Source: Shinella sp. WSJ-2
Lineage (GTDB): Bacteria > Pseudomonadota > Alphaproteobacteria > Rhizobiales > Rhizobiaceae
Length of the DNA: 64,000 nt
Direction: 5' to 3'
Assembly (NCBI RefSeq): GCF_003432075.1
Contig: NZ_QWBU01000002.1
Span: 248,001 to 312,000 of the forward strand
The translations under genes were made by a program, and so were the position numbers. Of the stretch, positions 1 through 8,686 are shown piece after piece. Positions within the stretch are counted from its first letter, which is position 1. Each line of letters opens with the position of its first letter. Below the pieces are notes generated by a model. That model worked only from the letters and a program-made list of their open reading frames with translations, ran no database searches and was not told the DNA's origin.

Positions 1-74
1 CGCTCATCCGCCCGGAAAAGGCCGATCAGGGCAAGCAACGGGTCATCGGGTTGGCGGGTGAGGGCATCGAACAT
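1..74 (-). CDS. Aromatic amino acid / aspartate aminotransferase, 5' end only
   Basis: Only the first 24 codons are present; the gene leaves the window at the left edge. Read from the ATG whose complement lies at 72-74, it begins MFDALTRQPDDP and continues with a leucine-rich helix, which matches the N-terminus of rhizobial class I PLP aminotransferases of the TyrB/TatA type (tyrosine, phenylalanine or aspartate with 2-oxoglutarate). The gene is divergent from the Lrp-type regulator at 225, with about 150 bases between the starts, so that regulator is a plausible controller. The identification rests on 24 residues only. Confidence 0.7.
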   Translation of the reverse strand, partial: MFDALTRQPDDPLLALIGLFRADE

Positions 75-224
75 AGCCGGGTTCCTGTCTGGGGTTTGTT
101 TGGAAGTGGTTTAAGTCAAAGCATCCGCAAAATCGACCATGATATTGCGGAGAAAGCGCAAGAAGCTTTTGTCTTCTTGCTTCCATTCGCTAGATTGATG
201 CAGATTTTTGCGGGAGCGCGCGAT

Positions 225-704
225 ATGGACAAAAAGACGGGCGAGGAGGTTGCACTGGACCAGACCGACCGGCGCATCATCCGCCTGCTCGTCGAGGATG
301 CGGGGCTCTCCAACAACCAGCTGGCGGAAAAGGTCGGCCTGTCGCCCGCGCCGCTGTCGCGGCGCCTCGCGCGGCTGGAGGCGAGCGGCGTCATCCGCCA
401 CACCGTCATCGTCGATCCGCGCGCCGCCGGCATCGGTTTTCAGGCCTTTCTGGAGGTGACGCTGGAACGGACGGCGCCGAAAGTCGGCGAGCGTTTCATC
501 GATCTGGTGCGGCGCATGCCCGAGGTCGTCGAATGCCATACGGTGGCCGGCGATTTCGATTTCCTGCTGAAGATCGCCGTGAAGGATGTCGCCGATTACC
601 GGCGGCTCTTGTGGAGCGAGTTCGAGCGCATCGGCGAGATCAAGACGTTGCGCTCGACCATCCTGCTCGACAGCCCGAAGATGCAGGTCAGCCCGCTGCC
701 CTGA
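225..704 (+). CDS. Lrp/AsnC family transcriptional regulator
   Basis: A 159-residue DNA-binding regulator of the feast/famine family. Residues 11-60 form the AsnC-type helix-turn-helix, with a recognition helix near SPAPLSRRLARLE, and residues 75-150 form the RAM effector-binding domain, including the typical TVAGDFDFLL turn. The open frame extends upstream to 51, but the ATG at 225 gives the usual family length, is preceded by a GGGAG-like ribosome site at 212-216, and starts directly before the HTH. It lies back to back with an aromatic aminotransferase gene, and such local Lrp proteins commonly respond to the amino acid handled by the neighbour. The ligand is not known from sequence. Confidence 0.9.
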   Translation: MDKKTGEEVALDQTDRRIIRLLVEDAGLSNNQLAEKVGLSPAPLSRRLARLEASGVIRHTVIVDPRAAGIGFQAFLEVTLERTAPKVGERFIDLVRRMPEVVECHTVAGDFDFLLKIAVKDVADYRRLLWSEFERIGEIKTLRSTILLDSPKMQVSPLP

Positions 705-763
705 CGGCGTTTTCCGGAACCTTCTTGCAGTTCCGCGGTTGCCCATGGCGCGGGGCGGCCCAT

Positions 764-1636
764 ATGATGCAGAGAACGCACGAGGAAGGACCCTTGGACA
801 GGAACGCCAGGAACACATCGGCTGCGCTGCTGACGGCCATTCGCAACCGGCGCGGCCACCGGCCGCCGGAGAGCAATCGTCCGGGTGACACCGTCATCGC
901 CTCCTACAACGTGCACAAATGCATCGGCGTCGACCGGCGTTTCGATCCCGAGCGCACGGCAAGCGTCATCGCGGAGATCGATGCTGACGTCATCGCCATC
1001 CAGGAGGCCGACAAGCGGTTCGGCGAGCGCTCAGGCCTCTTGAAGCTCGATATGCTGGAGCGCGACTGTGGCCTCGTGCCGGTGCCCATTACCGCGCTGT
1101 CGTCGACCGGCCACGGTTGGCACGGCAACATGATCATGATCCGCAAGGGGGCCGTCGGCGGCGTGCGCCAGCTGAAGCTGCCGGGCGTTGAGCCGCGCGG
1201 CGCGCTGGTCGTGACGCTCGATCTGCCCACCGGCAAGCTGCGCCTCGTCGCCGCGCATTTCGGGCTGTTGAAGCGCTCGCGCGAACAGCAGGCCATGGCG
1301 ATCCTCGCTTCCTTGGCGGAAGACGAGGTGATGCCGACCCTGCTGGTCGGCGATCTCAACGAATGGCGTGTTGGGCGAGGCTCGTCGCTTGCCCGCCTGC
1401 ATCCGACCTTCGATCCGGCCTCCGGCGCGGTGCCGAGCTTTCCCTCGCGCTTTCCCGTGCTGGCGCTCGACCGGGCACTCGGCCATCCGCATGATCTCGT
1501 CACATCGGTGGAAGTGCATGATTCTCCGCTCGCTCGCATTGCGTCGGATCACCTGCCGATCAAGGCGCATATCGATTTGAAGGTCGTCTCGGAGCGCTCC
1601 GCCGAGCCTACAGATAGGGCGAGCCAAGCCATGTGA
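764..1636 (+). CDS. Endonuclease/exonuclease/phosphatase (EEP) family protein
   Basis: A 290-residue metal-dependent phosphoesterase of the DNase I/EEP fold. Family motifs are present: SYNVHK (Asn49), IQEAD (Glu81), AAHFG (His165), GDLNEW (Asp197, Asn199), LALDRAL (Asp236) and SDHLP (261-263), so the catalytic set looks complete. No signal peptide is seen. The ATG at 764 is used; a TTG at 794 behind a GAGGAAGGA stretch at 783-790 is an alternative start that would remove 10 poorly conserved residues. Its 3' end overlaps by 29 bases the convergent phospholipase-D-like gene. E. coli ybhP (EEP) and clsB (PLD) are also neighbours, so a link to cardiolipin or phosphatidyl chemistry is a reasonable guess. 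The substrate is unknown. Confidence 0.85.
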   Translation: MMQRTHEEGPLDRNARNTSAALLTAIRNRRGHRPPESNRPGDTVIASYNVHKCIGVDRRFDPERTASVIAEIDADVIAIQEADKRFGERSGLLKLDMLERDCGLVPVPITALSSTGHGWHGNMIMIRKGAVGGVRQLKLPGVEPRGALVVTLDLPTGKLRLVAAHFGLLKRSREQQAMAILASLAEDEVMPTLLVGDLNEWRVGRGSSLARLHPTFDPASGAVPSFPSRFPVLALDRALGHPHDLVTSVEVHDSPLARIASDHLPIKAHIDLKVVSERSAEPTDRASQAM

Positions 1637-3065
1637 TGCGCTCGACGAGGCGTTGCACGAAGGGCCGCGCCCGCAGCTCCTCCAGCTTCACCTGCTCGGA
1701 TCCCTCAAGGGCTGCGTCAATGCGCGCGCCGATGAGTTCGGCGAAATCGGGATCGATCACCTCGATATCCACCTCGAAATTCAGCCGGAGCGAGCGCGGG
1801 TCGATGTTGGAGGAGCCGACATAGGACCAGGCGTCGTCGACCACCGTCAGCTTGGAATGGTTGAAGGCACCCGAGGCGCGCCAGATGCGGCAGCCGTGTT
1901 TCAGCATCTGGTCGAACTGCGCGGTCATGGCGAGATCGACGAGCTTCAGGTTGTTGGAAGAGGGCACGATGATGTCGATCTCTACCCCGCGCCGCGCCGC
2001 CGTGACGATGGCGCTGATCAGCTCCCGGTCGGGCAGGAAATAGGGCGACATGATGCGGATGTGATGTTTCGCCACCGAGAGGGCGCCCATCAGCATGCGG
2101 TGGTTGGTTTCCAGGCTCTTGTCGGGGCCTGACGGCACGACGCGGGCCAGCATGCCGCTGTCGGGCGCGTCCGGCGGCGGGGCGATCTGCCAGACTTCGC
2201 CGGACAGCTCGTCACCGCCGGAAAAGCGCCAGTCCTCGTAGGCGATGCGGAAGAGATCGCTGACGACGGGGCCGGTGAGGCGGAAATGCGTGTCGAGCGC
2301 CGCCGCGTCGGAAAATTCGGTGCAGAAGCCGGCACGGATGTTGAGCCCGCCCGTGAAGGCGACGCTGCCGTCGACGATCAGGATTTTTCGGTGAGTGCGC
2401 AGATTGGCATAGGGCAGCCGCAGGCCCATGACGATGTTGCCGTTGAAGACGTCGACCGGCACGCCCGCCCGCTTCAGCTCCGAGACGATGGAGGGAATGG
2501 AATAGCGGGCGCCGACAGCATCGATCAGCACGCGCACCGCGACACCGCGCGCCACGGCGGCCGAAAGCGCCTGCACGAAGCGCTCGCCGGCCGCGTCGCG
2601 GTCGAAAATATAGGTTTCGAGCAGGATGGAGCGCTCCGCGGCGCCGATGGCCGACAGCATCGCGGCATAGGCCTCGTCGCCGGTCGCAAGCAGCTTGATC
2701 CGGTTGCCGGAGGTCAGTTTGCAACGGCCCACCGTATCGCCGAGCCGCTGCATGGCGGCGAGCGCTCCGCCATAGGCCACCGTCATGTGTTCGTTGGAAA
2801 CGTCGTATTCGGACCGGTGATACCAGCCGGCGGCGATGAGGCCCTCGCGGCTGAGGTTCAGCGTGTTGCGGCGGATGCGGTTCACGCCGCCGACGGCATA
2901 GATGACGGGGCCCACGACGGGCGAGAGCACGATGACGCCGACCCAGCCGATCGCCGCGCGCACCTCTTCCTTCGTCATTGTCGCATGAATGGCGGCGGGG
3001 ATACCGAGGATGATCGACAGGGCGACGAGGATATGCGGCCAGTAGGCGGAGAGAGTCTCAAACAT
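1608..3065 (-). CDS. Phospholipase D-like / cardiolipin synthase family protein
   Basis: A 485-residue membrane protein of the bacterial cardiolipin synthase family. Two hydrophobic segments lie at about 10-28 and 38-60, followed by two PLD domains, each with a complete HKD motif: His225-Lys227-Asp232 in THRKILIVDGSVAFTGG and His403-Lys405-Asp410 in NHSKLTVVDDAWSYVGSSN. These enzymes transfer phosphatidyl groups, classically making cardiolipin from phosphatidylglycerol. The frame is open upstream to 3239, but the ATG at 3065 places the first membrane segment at the N-terminus as in the family. It converges on and overlaps the EEP gene. Whether it is the main cardiolipin synthase or an accessory paralogue cannot be told from this window. 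Confidence 0.88.
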   Translation of the reverse strand: MFETLSAYWPHILVALSIILGIPAAIHATMTKEEVRAAIGWVGVIVLSPVVGPVIYAVGGVNRIRRNTLNLSREGLIAAGWYHRSEYDVSNEHMTVAYGGALAAMQRLGDTVGRCKLTSGNRIKLLATGDEAYAAMLSAIGAAERSILLETYIFDRDAAGERFVQALSAAVARGVAVRVLIDAVGARYSIPSIVSELKRAGVPVDVFNGNIVMGLRLPYANLRTHRKILIVDGSVAFTGGLNIRAGFCTEFSDAAALDTHFRLTGPVVSDLFRIAYEDWRFSGGDELSGEVWQIAPPPDAPDSGMLARVVPSGPDKSLETNHRMLMGALSVAKHHIRIMSPYFLPDRELISAIVTAARRGVEIDIIVPSSNNLKLVDLAMTAQFDQMLKHGCRIWRASGAFNHSKLTVVDDAWSYVGSSNIDPRSLRLNFEVDIEVIDPDFAELIGARIDAALEGSEQVKLEELRARPFVQRLVERITWLGSPYL

Positions 3066-3192
3066 GATGCGTGCAGGCCACCCCTCGCGTTCCTCCAGCC
3101 ACAGCCGCAACCACGGCTCGTAAGCCCTCCCTATATATTGCCTCCGGCGGCGTGATTGCGAGGGGCACAAGCCCCTCGCAGGGAAGATTCTC

Positions 3193-4251
3193 TCAGTCCT
3201 CCAGCGTGCCGGGTTTGCGATCCTTGCGGGTCGCTTCATGGCAGGCGATTTTCATCAGGTCATCGCCGCGCCGCGCATAGCGCGCGGAGGTGCGGGTAGC
3301 GATCAGGCCGTCATGCGCCGCCGTCACGTCGATCGTGCCGTCGGGCGCGCCCGGTCGGATGATCAGCGTCGCCAAGAGATCGCCGGCCTTCACGCTGTCG
3401 CCGATGTCGCGATGGAAGAGCACGGTGCCCGGCTCGGACGCGCGCACCATCTCGATATTGTCGAGCGGGATGGCCGGGCCGGTATAGGCTTTCGCTGCAT
3501 TGGCGGGATCGTTGACGACGCCGCGACCTGCGAGGAAAGCCCAGAGGCCATCGGCATCGCGTTTGGCCATATCGGGATAGACATCGCGCCGGCCGCGCAG
3601 CTCGACGGTGACGGAGAGGCGGCCCGGCACGCTCTTCAGCTTGTCGCCGCCCTGGTGCTTGAAGGCGAAGCCGACGGCCTCCTCGAAGGCGGTACTTTCG
3701 CCATCCGAGAGGAACACCGCCTGCATGTCGAGGGCGGCGGCAAGGTCGGCCGCCTCCGGCCAGAAGGCATCATCGATATAGGCATATTGCAGGCTCTCGT
3801 CGTCGCAGTGCAGATCGAGCACGAGGTTATGGCCAAGGGCGGTGTGCAGCAGCGTGCGCTTCAGTCGGTCGGCGGCGCTGCGGCGGGCGAGGTTGTCCAG
3901 CAGCGTCTCGCGCTCGGCAAGCGCGATCAGCGGATAGTCGCGGTTGAAATTGGTGCGCGATCCCAGATCGAAGCGGCCCTCCATCTCGCCGAAATGAAAC
4001 TGGGCGAGGCCGATCGGATTGGCCTGCGGGATGACGGTGATGTCGCCGCGGATCGCGCCCTCGGCATCGGCCTTGCGCAGGCGCTCCAGCAGGAAATGCA
4101 GGAGCGCGGTGCCAGGCAGCTCGTTGGCATGCAGGGCCGCCTGAATGTAGACGGAGGGGGCGGCCGCATCGCTGCCCTTGAAGCGGTAGACCGGCACGCG
4201 CCATTCGATGCCCGCCGTATCGCCGCCGATGATGATGTCCGAAGTCTCCAC
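3193..4251 (-). CDS. Succinylglutamate desuccinylase/aspartoacylase family protein
   Basis: A 352-residue zinc hydrolase of the M14-like AstE/AspA superfamily, which cleaves N-acyl amino acids or related amides. The metal-binding HxxE is seen at His41-Glu44 in ALHANELPG, with the third ligand His148 in LVLDLHCDDE. The substrate-binding NxNR sequence lies at 101-104. The C-terminal third resembles a biotinyl/lipoyl-like beta domain found in many family members (EPGTVLFHRDIGDSVKAGD). No signal peptide is seen, so it is probably cytoplasmic. It is monocistronic in appearance, 127 bases upstream of the PLD gene on the same strand. The acyl group and amino acid cannot be assigned. Confidence 0.82.
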   Translation of the reverse strand: METSDIIIGGDTAGIEWRVPVYRFKGSDAAAPSVYIQAALHANELPGTALLHFLLERLRKADAEGAIRGDITVIPQANPIGLAQFHFGEMEGRFDLGSRTNFNRDYPLIALAERETLLDNLARRSAADRLKRTLLHTALGHNLVLDLHCDDESLQYAYIDDAFWPEAADLAAALDMQAVFLSDGESTAFEEAVGFAFKHQGGDKLKSVPGRLSVTVELRGRRDVYPDMAKRDADGLWAFLAGRGVVNDPANAAKAYTGPAIPLDNIEMVRASEPGTVLFHRDIGDSVKAGDLLATLIIRPGAPDGTIDVTAAHDGLIATRTSARYARRGDDLMKIACHEATRKDRKPGTLED

Positions 4252-4408
4252 GTCGCGCCCTCGCTGAATCGTTTTTTCGAAGGTTTATGCGAATTGGACG
4301 CGGCGGACGCAAGCCCCCGGCCAAGACACCTCTTGCCGCGCAAGAAACGGGTTGAAACGCGCCGGGCGAAGCCCGATCTTGTGCTGGAAACGGCAACAGG
4401 AGCCGCCC

Positions 4409-4969
4409 ATGACCGGCAAGACCCACTATCTGATTTTCGATACGGCGGGCGGCCCCTGCGGCATCGCCTGGACAGCTGCGGGTGTCGTGCGCTTCCAGCT
4501 GCCTGGCGAAGACGCCGCCATGACCCGCCGCCTGCTGATGCGCCACCTGCCCGAGGCCGAGGCCGCCGAACCGCCGCCCGCCGTCCAGCAGGCCGTGGCG
4601 GCGGCACAACGCTATTTCGCCGGGGAGGAAGCCGATTTCACTGCCGTGCCGCTCGACCTCGCCGGCCAGAGCGATTTCTTCCTGAAGGTCTATGACGCCG
4701 CGCGCCGCGTGCACTGGGGCGAGACGACGACCTACGGCACTATTGCCCGCGATCTCGGCGCCGGCCCGGAAATGGCGCGCGAGGTCGGCCAGGCCATGGC
4801 GAAAAACCCCGTCGCCCTCATCATCCCCTGCCATCGCGTGCTCGCCGCCGGCGGCAAGGTGGGCGGCTTTTCTGCGCCGGGCGGTTCCATCTCCAAGGTG
4901 AAGATGCTGGCCCTGGAAGGCGTCTCCTTCGCCCCGCCGGCCCCGGCGCAGCAGTCGTTCGGGTTTTAA
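4409..4969 (+). CDS. Methylated-DNA--[protein]-cysteine S-methyltransferase
   Basis: A 186-residue suicide DNA-repair protein that moves the methyl group of O6-methylguanine to its own cysteine. The active-site PCHRV lies at 140-144 with acceptor Cys141. It is preceded by the winged-helix DNA-binding part with TYGTIARDLG, and followed by the GGFSAPGG loop. Length fits the Ogt type, which lacks an Ada regulatory domain. The frame is open from 4352, but the ATG at 4409 has an ACAGGAG ribosome site at 4396-4402 and starts at the N-terminal ribonuclease-like domain. It converges on the sigma factor gene, with 3' ends overlapping by 4 bases. Confidence 0.92.
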   Translation: MTGKTHYLIFDTAGGPCGIAWTAAGVVRFQLPGEDAAMTRRLLMRHLPEAEAAEPPPAVQQAVAAAQRYFAGEEADFTAVPLDLAGQSDFFLKVYDAARRVHWGETTTYGTIARDLGAGPEMAREVGQAMAKNPVALIIPCHRVLAAGGKVGGFSAPGGSISKVKMLALEGVSFAPPAPAQQSFGF

Positions 4970-5829
4970 CCGGTGAGCTTCGCCCCGGTCAGCTTGTCCG
5001 GGTTGCGGGTGATATAGATGGCGGCGATGCGCCCTTCGACGATTTCCACGGCGGTTGTCTGCAGGTGGCCGTCTACCCGGCTCAAAAAACCCGGCAGGCC
5101 ATCGATCACGACATGGCCGAGAAATTCCATGCGGGAACCGAGTTTTCGCGCAAGCCCGAGATAGAGCCGGATGAGGCGATCGACGCCCTGGATGGCGTTG
5201 GGAAAGGTCAACACCTTGCCGCCCCCGTCCGAGCGCAGCGTCACATCCGCCGCCAGCAGCGACCCGAGTGCCACGGCGTCGCCCAGCCGGCAGGCCTCGA
5301 AGAAGGCGCGCGTCAGAGCCTCGCCGTCTTCGCGGGCGATCTCGTAGCGCGGCTGATCGAGGCGCACATGGGCGCGGGCCCGTGCCGCCAGTTGCCGCGT
5401 GGCGGCCTGGCTGCGCTTCAGCGTCGCCGCCACGTCGTCGAGCGGCTGGTTGAAGACGTCATGCAGCAGGAAGGCAGCACGCTCCAGCGGCGAGAGGCGT
5501 TCAAGCGCCACCATCAGGGTGAGCGTGATGTTGTCGGCGCGCAGTTCGTCGTCTTCCGGTTCGATCAGCGGTTCGGGCAGCCATTGGCCGGGATAGGTCT
5601 CGCGGCGTGCGCGCGCCGATTTCATCACATCGAGGCAAAGGCGCGAAACGATGCGGGTGAGCCAGGCGGCCGGTTCGGCGACTGCGTTGCGATCGCTGCG
5701 GTGCCAACGCAGCCAGGCCTCCTGTACGACATCCTCCGCCTCCGTCCTCGAGCCGAGCATGCGATAGGCCAGGCGCAGCAGCCGCGGCCGCTGCGCTTCG
5801 AAGATTTGCGTGGCCGTATCAGGCTGCAT
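4966..5829 (-). CDS. ECF41-type RNA polymerase sigma factor with fused SnoaL-like domain
   Basis: A 287-residue extracytoplasmic-function sigma factor. Sigma-2 lies at about 10-75 (YRMLGSRTEAEDVVQEAWL), sigma-4 at 103-155, and a SnoaL-like C-terminal domain at about 168-280. The ECF41 family marks are visible: WLPEP in the linker (83-87), DGGGK (201-205) and NPDKL (276-280). In ECF41 proteins this C-terminal extension acts as a built-in regulator in place of an anti-sigma factor. The ATG at 5829 overlaps the end of the upstream AhpD-like gene by 11 bases, which indicates translational coupling; the frame is open to 5886 but that start would lie deep in the neighbour. It is probably transcribed from the ECF41-type promoter at 6312-6338. 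Confidence 0.92.
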   Translation of the reverse strand: MQPDTATQIFEAQRPRLLRLAYRMLGSRTEAEDVVQEAWLRWHRSDRNAVAEPAAWLTRIVSRLCLDVMKSARARRETYPGQWLPEPLIEPEDDELRADNITLTLMVALERLSPLERAAFLLHDVFNQPLDDVAATLKRSQAATRQLAARARAHVRLDQPRYEIAREDGEALTRAFFEACRLGDAVALGSLLAADVTLRSDGGGKVLTFPNAIQGVDRLIRLYLGLARKLGSRMEFLGHVVIDGLPGFLSRVDGHLQTTAVEIVEGRIAAIYITRNPDKLTGAKLTG

Positions 5830-6280
5830 GACGCCGGTCGACCGGATGTTCGGCGCGAAACCCGACCTGTACCCGGTTCCAGACATTGATCGCGCCGATG
5901 GCGATGGTGAGCCAAGCCTGCTCGTCCGCCGTGAAGGCGGCTTCTAGGTCCACCCAGTCGGTGTCGGGGGCATGGGTTTCAGCAACCAGCGTCAGCGCTT
6001 CGGTCCAGGCGAGGGCTGCCCGTTCACGCGCGGTGTACAGCGAGGAATCGCGCCAGCCGGCCAGAAGATGCAGGCGCATCGAATCCTCGCCGTCCTTCAG
6101 CGCTTCGCCGACATGCATGTGGATGCAATAGGCGCAGCCGTTGATCTGCGAGGCGCGCACCTTCACCAGATGCACCAGGATGGCATCGAGCGGGCTCGCC
6201 TTCAGGGCGGCTTCCAGCGCGAACATCGCCTTGAAAGCGGGTTCGGCGCGTTTGAAATAATCGGTCATGCGGGGTGACAT
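5819..6280 (-). CDS. Carboxymuconolactone decarboxylase / AhpD-like family protein
   Basis: A 153-residue all-helical protein of the CMD/AhpD family. The redox motif is present as CAYCIHMH (Cys49, Cys52, His56), so an alkylhydroperoxidase or disulfide-exchange activity is likely rather than lactone decarboxylation. The ATG at 6280 is well supported by AAAGGAG (complement of 6287-6293), six bases away. It is the first gene of a two-gene operon with the ECF41 sigma factor and is preceded by an exact match to the ECF41 promoter. CMD proteins are the most frequent partner encoded with this sigma group. The physiological substrate is not known. Confidence 0.9.
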   Translation of the reverse strand: MSPRMTDYFKRAEPAFKAMFALEAALKASPLDAILVHLVKVRASQINGCAYCIHMHVGEALKDGEDSMRLHLLAGWRDSSLYTARERAALAWTEALTLVAETHAPDTDWVDLEAAFTADEQAWLTIAIGAINVWNRVQVGFRAEHPVDRRHAA

Positions 6281-6311
6281 TCCAGTCTCCTTTTCAGTTC
6301 TACACCACCAT

Positions 6312-6338
6312 GACGAAGCCGGAACGGCGGATGTGACA
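6312..6338 (-). promoter_or_regulatory. ECF41 sigma factor target promoter
   Basis: On the minus strand the sequence TGTCACA (complement of 6332-6338) is followed after exactly 16 bases by CGTC (complement of 6312-6315). This equals the promoter described for ECF41 sigma factors, TGTCACA-N16-CGTC. It lies 32 bases upstream of the AhpD-like start at 6280, a normal distance for a promoter. It implies that the downstream sigma factor drives its own operon. Confidence 0.85.
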
Positions 6339-6355
6339 TCGCTGCGGAATTTTTT

Positions 6356-6395
6356 CTAGAAAAAGAGAAAAGCCCCGACGCGGGCGCCGGGGCTT
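6356..6395 (-). terminator. Rho-independent terminator of guaA
   Basis: A perfect 7-bp stem (AGCCCCG at 6371-6377 with CGGGGCT at 6388-6394) is followed on the minus strand by a T-rich run, TTTTCTCTTTTT (complement of 6359-6370). It lies 30 bases beyond the guaA stop codon and also separates guaA from the ECF41 promoter. Confidence 0.85.
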
Positions 6396-6425
6396 CGAGA
6401 TGTCACTGCGGTGAGGAGGCTATCT

Positions 6426-7988
6426 TCATTCCCACTCGATCGTGCCCGGCGGCTTCGATGTCACGTCATAGACGACGCGGTTGATGCCGCGGACTTCGTT
6501 GATGATGCGGGTTGCGGCGCGGCCGAGGAAGTTCATGTCGTAGTGGTAGAAATCGGCGGTCATACCGTCGACGGAGGTGACGGCGCGCAGCGCGCAGACG
6601 AACTCGTAGGTGCGTCCGTCGCCCATGACACCGACCGTCTGGACCGGCAGAAGCACGGCAAAGGCCTGCCAGATCTTGTCGTAGAGGCCGGCCTTGCGGA
6701 TTTCGTCGAGATAGATCGCGTCGGCTTCGCGCAGGATCTCCAACTTGTCGCGGGTGATGCCGCCCGGGCAGCGGATAGCAAGGCCCGGACCGGGGAAGGG
6801 ATGGCGGCCGATGAAACTATCCGGCAAGCCGAGCTCGCGACCGAGCACGCGCACTTCGTCCTTGAACAGTTCGCGCAAGGGCTCGACGAGCTTCATGTTC
6901 ATGCGCTCGGGCAGGCCGCCGACATTGTGGTGCGATTTGATCGTAACCGAGGGGCCGCCGGTGAAAGAAACGCTTTCGATGACGTCGGGATAGAGCGTGC
7001 CCTGGGCGAGGAATTCCGCGCCGCCGAGCTTCTTGGCCTCGTCCTCGAAGACTTCGATGAACAGGCGGCCGATGATCTTGCGCTTGGTTTCCGGATCCGA
7101 GACGCCTTCCAGCTCGCCGACGAAGCGGTCGACGGCGTCGACATGGATGAGGTGCAGATTGTAGTGCTCGCGGAACATGGCGACGACGTCGGCCGCCTCG
7201 TTCTTGCGCATCAGGCCATGGTCGACGAGGATGCAGGTGAGCTGCGCGCCGACGGCCTCATGGATGAGGAGGGCTGCAACCGACGAGTCGACGCCGCCCG
7301 ACAGCGCGCAGATGACGCGCTTGTCGCCGACCTGCTCGCGGATGGCTTCCACGGCGCGGGCGCGGTAGGCCGACATCGACCAGTCGCCCTTGATGCCGGC
7401 GATCTTGTGCACGAAGTTCGACAAGAGCTTGGCGCCATCGGGCGTGTGCACCACTTCCGGGTGGAACATCGTCGTGTAGTAGCGCTTCGCCTCGTTGACG
7501 CAGATGGCGAAGGGGGCGTTTTCCGACGTGCCGATGATCTCGAAGCCTTCGGGCGCGACGGTGACGCGGTCGCCGTGGCTCATCCACACCGGATACTTGT
7601 TGCCGACGTCCCAGAAGCCGTCGAAGAGCGGGCTGGACTTCAAAATTTCCACATCGGCGCGGCCGAATTCACGGGCGTGGCCGCCCTCGACGGTGCCGCC
7701 GAGCTGGGTGGCGAGCGTCTGCTGGCCATAGCAGATGCCGAGGATCGGCAGGCCGGAATCGAAGACCACCTGCGGGGCGCGCGGGCTGCCCTGGTCGAGC
7801 ACCGAGGCGGGGCCGCCGGAGAAGATGATCGCCTTCGGCTGCATGCGGTGGAAGGCTTCTTCCGCCGACTGGAAGGGGATGATCTCGCAATAGACGCCTG
7901 CTTCGCGCACGCGCCGCCCGATGAGCTGGGTCACCTGGCTGCCGAAATCGATGATGAGAACGCTGTCGGGATGAGCTGTCTGGGTCAT
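6426..7988 (-). CDS. guaA: GMP synthase (glutamine-hydrolysing)
   Basis: A 520-residue cytoplasmic enzyme that aminates XMP to GMP with ATP and glutamine, the last step of guanine nucleotide synthesis. The N-terminal class I glutaminase domain shows the triad Cys86 (GICYGQQ), His176 and Glu178 (MFHPEVVH). The ATP-pyrophosphatase domain begins with the P-loop SGGVDSS (230-236), and the C-terminal dimerisation domain ends IEWE as in other GuaA proteins. Length is full. It is followed by a clear terminator and preceded by 53 bases to the nucleosidase gene, which may share its transcript. Confidence 0.98.
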   Translation of the reverse strand: MTQTAHPDSVLIIDFGSQVTQLIGRRVREAGVYCEIIPFQSAEEAFHRMQPKAIIFSGGPASVLDQGSPRAPQVVFDSGLPILGICYGQQTLATQLGGTVEGGHAREFGRADVEILKSSPLFDGFWDVGNKYPVWMSHGDRVTVAPEGFEIIGTSENAPFAICVNEAKRYYTTMFHPEVVHTPDGAKLLSNFVHKIAGIKGDWSMSAYRARAVEAIREQVGDKRVICALSGGVDSSVAALLIHEAVGAQLTCILVDHGLMRKNEAADVVAMFREHYNLHLIHVDAVDRFVGELEGVSDPETKRKIIGRLFIEVFEDEAKKLGGAEFLAQGTLYPDVIESVSFTGGPSVTIKSHHNVGGLPERMNMKLVEPLRELFKDEVRVLGRELGLPDSFIGRHPFPGPGLAIRCPGGITRDKLEILREADAIYLDEIRKAGLYDKIWQAFAVLLPVQTVGVMGDGRTYEFVCALRAVTSVDGMTADFYHYDMNFLGRAATRIINEVRGINRVVYDVTSKPPGTIEWE

Positions 7989-8041
7989 GGCGAGCCTTTA
8001 AAGAATATCTCTTCGCCGCGCAACGGGGGATGGCCGGATTT

Positions 8042-8686
8042 TCAGCCGTTGCGTGCGATCGTCGACGAGGCGATGGCCGCTTCCAGCGTGTCGACGGCGG
8101 CGGCGAGCTTTTCGTCGATGACGTGGAGGTATTCCGTCCAGTCGCCGATATGGGTGAGTTCGGCCTTGCCGTCGGAAATGCCGCGAAGGCCGATGAGGGG
8201 AACGCCGAAGGCCTGGCAGGCGCGCAACGCGCCAAAGGTTTCCATCTCCACCATGTCGGCATCGATGCGGGCATAGCCGGCACCGGAGACGATGTTCGCA
8301 CCTGTCGAGAGCCGTGCGGTTGGAATACCGGGAATGTGGATCGGCAGGGCAACCTCGACCGGCAGGTCGAGGAAGGGCGTCGCGCCTTTCGTGAAGCCGA
8401 GCGGAGAGGCATCCATGTCGCGATAGGAGACCGAGGTCGCCTGGTAGATTTCCGTCTGCTCCAGCGTTGCGGAGCCGGCTGAGCCAAGCGAAACGACATA
8501 GTCGGGTAGGTCGCCATCCGCCGCCAGATGACAAAGCGCCAGCGTCAGCTGCACGGCGGCTTCCACGGGGCCGACGCCGGTCATGAGCGGCGCGATGCGG
8601 GCCTTGAGATGCGGCCCATATTCGGGACTGGCGGCCATGACGTAGAGGATGCGCTTCGTACCGACGGTCTTGAGGGCGAAACTCAT
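8042..8686 (-). CDS. mtnN: 5'-methylthioadenosine/S-adenosylhomocysteine nucleosidase
   Basis: A 214-residue purine phosphorylase/uridine phosphorylase-fold enzyme that removes adenine from methylthioadenosine and S-adenosylhomocysteine, feeding methionine and adenine salvage. Visible family features are the N-terminal MAASPEYG with Glu22, VSLGSAGS in the ribose pocket region, VEMETFGA carrying the ribose-binding Glu, and the catalytic Asp in RGISDGKAE. It is slightly shorter than the E. coli enzyme, as is common in rhizobia. Its start overlaps the stop of the upstream thioesterase gene as ATGA (8683-8686), so the two are translationally coupled. Narrow specificity for one of the two substrates cannot be judged. 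Confidence 0.85.
   Translation of the reverse strand: MSFALKTVGTKRILYVMAASPEYGPHLKARIAPLMTGVGPVEAAVQLTLALCHLAADGDLPDYVVSLGSAGSATLEQTEIYQATSVSYRDMDASPLGFTKGATPFLDLPVEVALPIHIPGIPTARLSTGANIVSGAGYARIDADMVEMETFGALRACQAFGVPLIGLRGISDGKAELTHIGDWTEYLHVIDEKLAAAVDTLEAAIASSTIARNG

Noticed and set aside
6411-8276. A 621-codon plus-strand frame opposite guaA
   Set aside because: Composition is rich in Asp, His and Val of the type seen in antisense frames; guaA is certain and no family matches the antisense product.
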